From: Melioribacteraceae bacterium
GTDB taxonomy: Bacteria > Bacteroidota > Ignavibacteria > Ignavibacteriales > Melioribacteraceae
Assembly: GCA_027858595.1 (NCBI GenBank)
Contig: JAQICK010000275.1
Span: forward strand, 1-7,674
DNA length: 7,674 nt
Direction of reading: 5' to 3'
Part shown: one piece after another, positions 6,549 through 7,674 of the stretch
Numbering within the stretch: the first letter of the stretch is position 1
How the letters are laid out: each line of letters starts with the position of its first letter
Notes under the pieces: model-generated
The model's database searches: none
Told to the model about the DNA's origin: nothing
Seen by the model: the letters and a program-made list of their open reading frames with translations, nothing else
Position numbers and translations under genes: made by a program

Positions 6549-6576
6549 TTGAAAACCAATTTAGAATCATTATATT
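6549..6576 (+). promoter_or_regulatory. Candidate promoter of the Fic gene
   Basis: TTGAAA (6549-6554), a 16-base spacer and TATATT (6571-6576) match the sigma70 consensus at 5/6 and 5/6. The same stretch also reads as TTTG (6548-6551), exactly 19 bases, then TATATTG, close to the Bacteroidota TTTG-N19-TAnnTTTG pattern. A start near 6583 would leave a leader of about 28 bases. It is the best promoter candidate in the window and suggests the Fic gene is transcribed separately. Confidence 0.42.
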
Positions 6577-6610
6577 GATAGTATCAAATGACTCTACAAG
6601 AGACTAGATA

Positions 6611-7594
6611 ATGAAGCCAGCATATGAAATAACTACTACAATTTTAAGATTGGTTTCATCTATTTCTGAAAAGATTGGTGAAGTTAATGCAAATTATATT
6701 AGTAAACCATCACCTCAGTTAAGAAAACAGAATAAAATTAAAACTATCCATTCATCATTAAAAATTGAAGGGAACTCTCTTTCTGTAGAACAAGTAACTG
6801 CAATAGTTGAAAATAAGCTAGTAGTTGGTGAGCGAAAAGATATTTTAGAAGTGCAAAATGCAATAATAGTTTATGATAAAATAACATCATTCAATCCCAC
6901 ATCGGAAAAATCGTTTTTGAAAGCTCACAAAACATTAATGAGAAATCTAGTTGAAAAAGCAGGGAAATATAGAACAGCTAACGTTGGTATATTTAATAAT
7001 TCTCAAATTACTCATTTAGCACCTCCTCCTCAAAATGTTCAATTTCTAATGAGTGATTTGTTTAAATATCTAAAAAGTTATGATGAAATTACCTTAATCA
7101 AAAGCTGTGTATTCCATTATGAAATGGAGTTTATTCATCCATTTATAGATGGTAATGGACGTATGGGCAGACTTTGGCAAACCTTAATCTTAATGCAAAA
7201 ATATCCTGTTTTTGAAAATCTTCCGTTCGAGACTTTAATAAACTCAACGCAAAAAGAATACTATCAAGCATTAGAGGATAGTGATAATAAAGGAGCCTCT
7301 ACTATATTTATTGAATATATGTTAAATGTATTGGAGAAATCACTAATTGAATTATTAGATTTTAACAATAAAACTTTCACAGGAAATGAGCGGTTAGATT
7401 ATTTTATTTCTTTGTATAAAAAAGAATTTACAAGAAAAGACTATATGAATATATTTAAAGAAATATCATCATCAACTGCTAGTAGAGACTTATTGAATGC
7501 TGTTAAAAATAATTTGATATTAAAAATTGGGACAAAAAATAATACTAAGTATAAACGGCTGAGTTCTAATAATGTCAGCATTCTTGATTTTTAA
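6611..7594 (+). CDS. Fic-domain protein, class II, with C-terminal winged helix
   Basis: Fic proteins usually transfer AMP from ATP to a hydroxyl side chain of a target protein; a few use other nucleotides or remove AMP. The catalytic loop is complete: HPFIDGNGRMGR at residues 176-187, with His176 as base, Asp180 for the metal, and Arg184/Arg187 for phosphates. An inhibitory helix motif [S/T]xxxE[G/N] is seen near the N-terminus as SLKIEGN, with Ser49, Glu53 and Gly54. This makes it a class II, self-inhibited enzyme that needs no separate antitoxin. A target-docking flap precedes the active site (about 128-145, including HLAPPPQNV). Residues about 265-320 resemble a winged helix-turn-helix (FTRKDYMNIF, then STASRDLLNAV), as in many long Fic proteins. 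No antitoxin gene is adjacent. It lies 95 bases after the previous gene with a plausible own promoter. The target is unknown. Confidence 0.93.
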   Translation: MKPAYEITTTILRLVSSISEKIGEVNANYISKPSPQLRKQNKIKTIHSSLKIEGNSLSVEQVTAIVENKLVVGERKDILEVQNAIIVYDKITSFNPTSEKSFLKAHKTLMRNLVEKAGKYRTANVGIFNNSQITHLAPPPQNVQFLMSDLFKYLKSYDEITLIKSCVFHYEMEFIHPFIDGNGRMGRLWQTLILMQKYPVFENLPFETLINSTQKEYYQALEDSDNKGASTIFIEYMLNVLEKSLIELLDFNNKTFTGNERLDYFISLYKKEFTRKDYMNIFKEISSSTASRDLLNAVKNNLILKIGTKNNTKYKRLSSNNVSILDF

Positions 7595-7621
7595 AAAGGC
7601 TCTGGTTAACTAAAAAGCACT

Positions 7622-7674
7622 GTCATGCTGAATTTATTTCAGCATCTCGAACACCTCATGAGATTCCGTGTAAG
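7622..7674. repeat. GTCATGCTGAA dispersed palindrome, cut by the window edge
   Basis: ATGCTGAA (7625-7632) and TTCAGCAT (7638-7645) are exact inverted repeats around a five-base loop. ATCTC (7644-7648) and GAGAT (7660-7664) then form a second pair around 11 bases. The order GTCA, CTGAA, ATCTC, loop, GAGAT repeats that of 4244-4340. By analogy a closing arm ending in TGAC should lie just past the window. The first hairpin is 30 bases after the Fic stop and may incidentally terminate its transcript, although it lacks a T-run. Confidence 0.6.

Noticed and set aside
1..7674. tRNA, rRNA, CRISPR array, riboswitch or toxin-antitoxin/defence operon
   Set aside because: No cloverleaf, rRNA motif or regularly spaced direct repeat was seen, and the gene set lacks the partners expected of a known defence or toxin-antitoxin module.

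Overview
The window is AT-rich (roughly 30% GC by eye), densely coding and free of RNA genes, intact insertion sequences or CRISPR arrays. Several traits point to the Bacteroidota/Ignavibacteria/Chlorobi (FCB) side of the tree. Most genes have no strong Shine-Dalgarno sequence. One secreted protein has a signal peptide ending in the typical '...FAQ'. A TAnnTTTG-like promoter box is present. The sensor kinase is a soluble multi-PAS/GAF type with a 'GEKGTCLGL' ATP-lid. Intergenic palindromes begin with GTCATxCTGAA and end in TGAC, a style I associate with those genomes. Placement below phylum level is a guess from style, not a measured result.

Layout: one gene on the minus strand (18-2084) encodes a cytosolic PAS-PAS-GAF sensor histidine kinase with no response regulator beside it. 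It is divergent from everything else. The 349-base divergent region (2085-2433) holds a plausible sigma70-like promoter for the kinase, three consecutive short inverted repeats, and a TATAAT box in front of the plus-strand genes. Then come an ABC-2 exporter pair (ATPase 2434-3372, permease 3369-4205, overlapping by ATGA), a 231-base gap filled with palindromic repeats (4220-4396), a secreted LolA-like protein (4437-5120), a secreted L,D-transpeptidase-like protein with a helical N-terminal region (5271-6515), and a Fic-domain AMP-transferase-like protein with an N-terminal autoinhibitory motif and a C-terminal winged helix (6611-7594). The window ends inside another copy of the GTCA-type palindrome (from 7622).

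How they may work together: only the ATPase and permease are clearly one transcription unit and one machine. The LolA-like and L,D-transpeptidase-like proteins are both exported envelope proteins and could share an envelope-maintenance theme. The 150-base gap and a candidate promoter between them make co-transcription uncertain. The Fic protein looks independently expressed and self-regulated. I do not see a convincing new multi-gene system. The items most worth a second look are the divergent L,D-transpeptidase active site, the self-contained Fic protein and the repeat family in the gaps.
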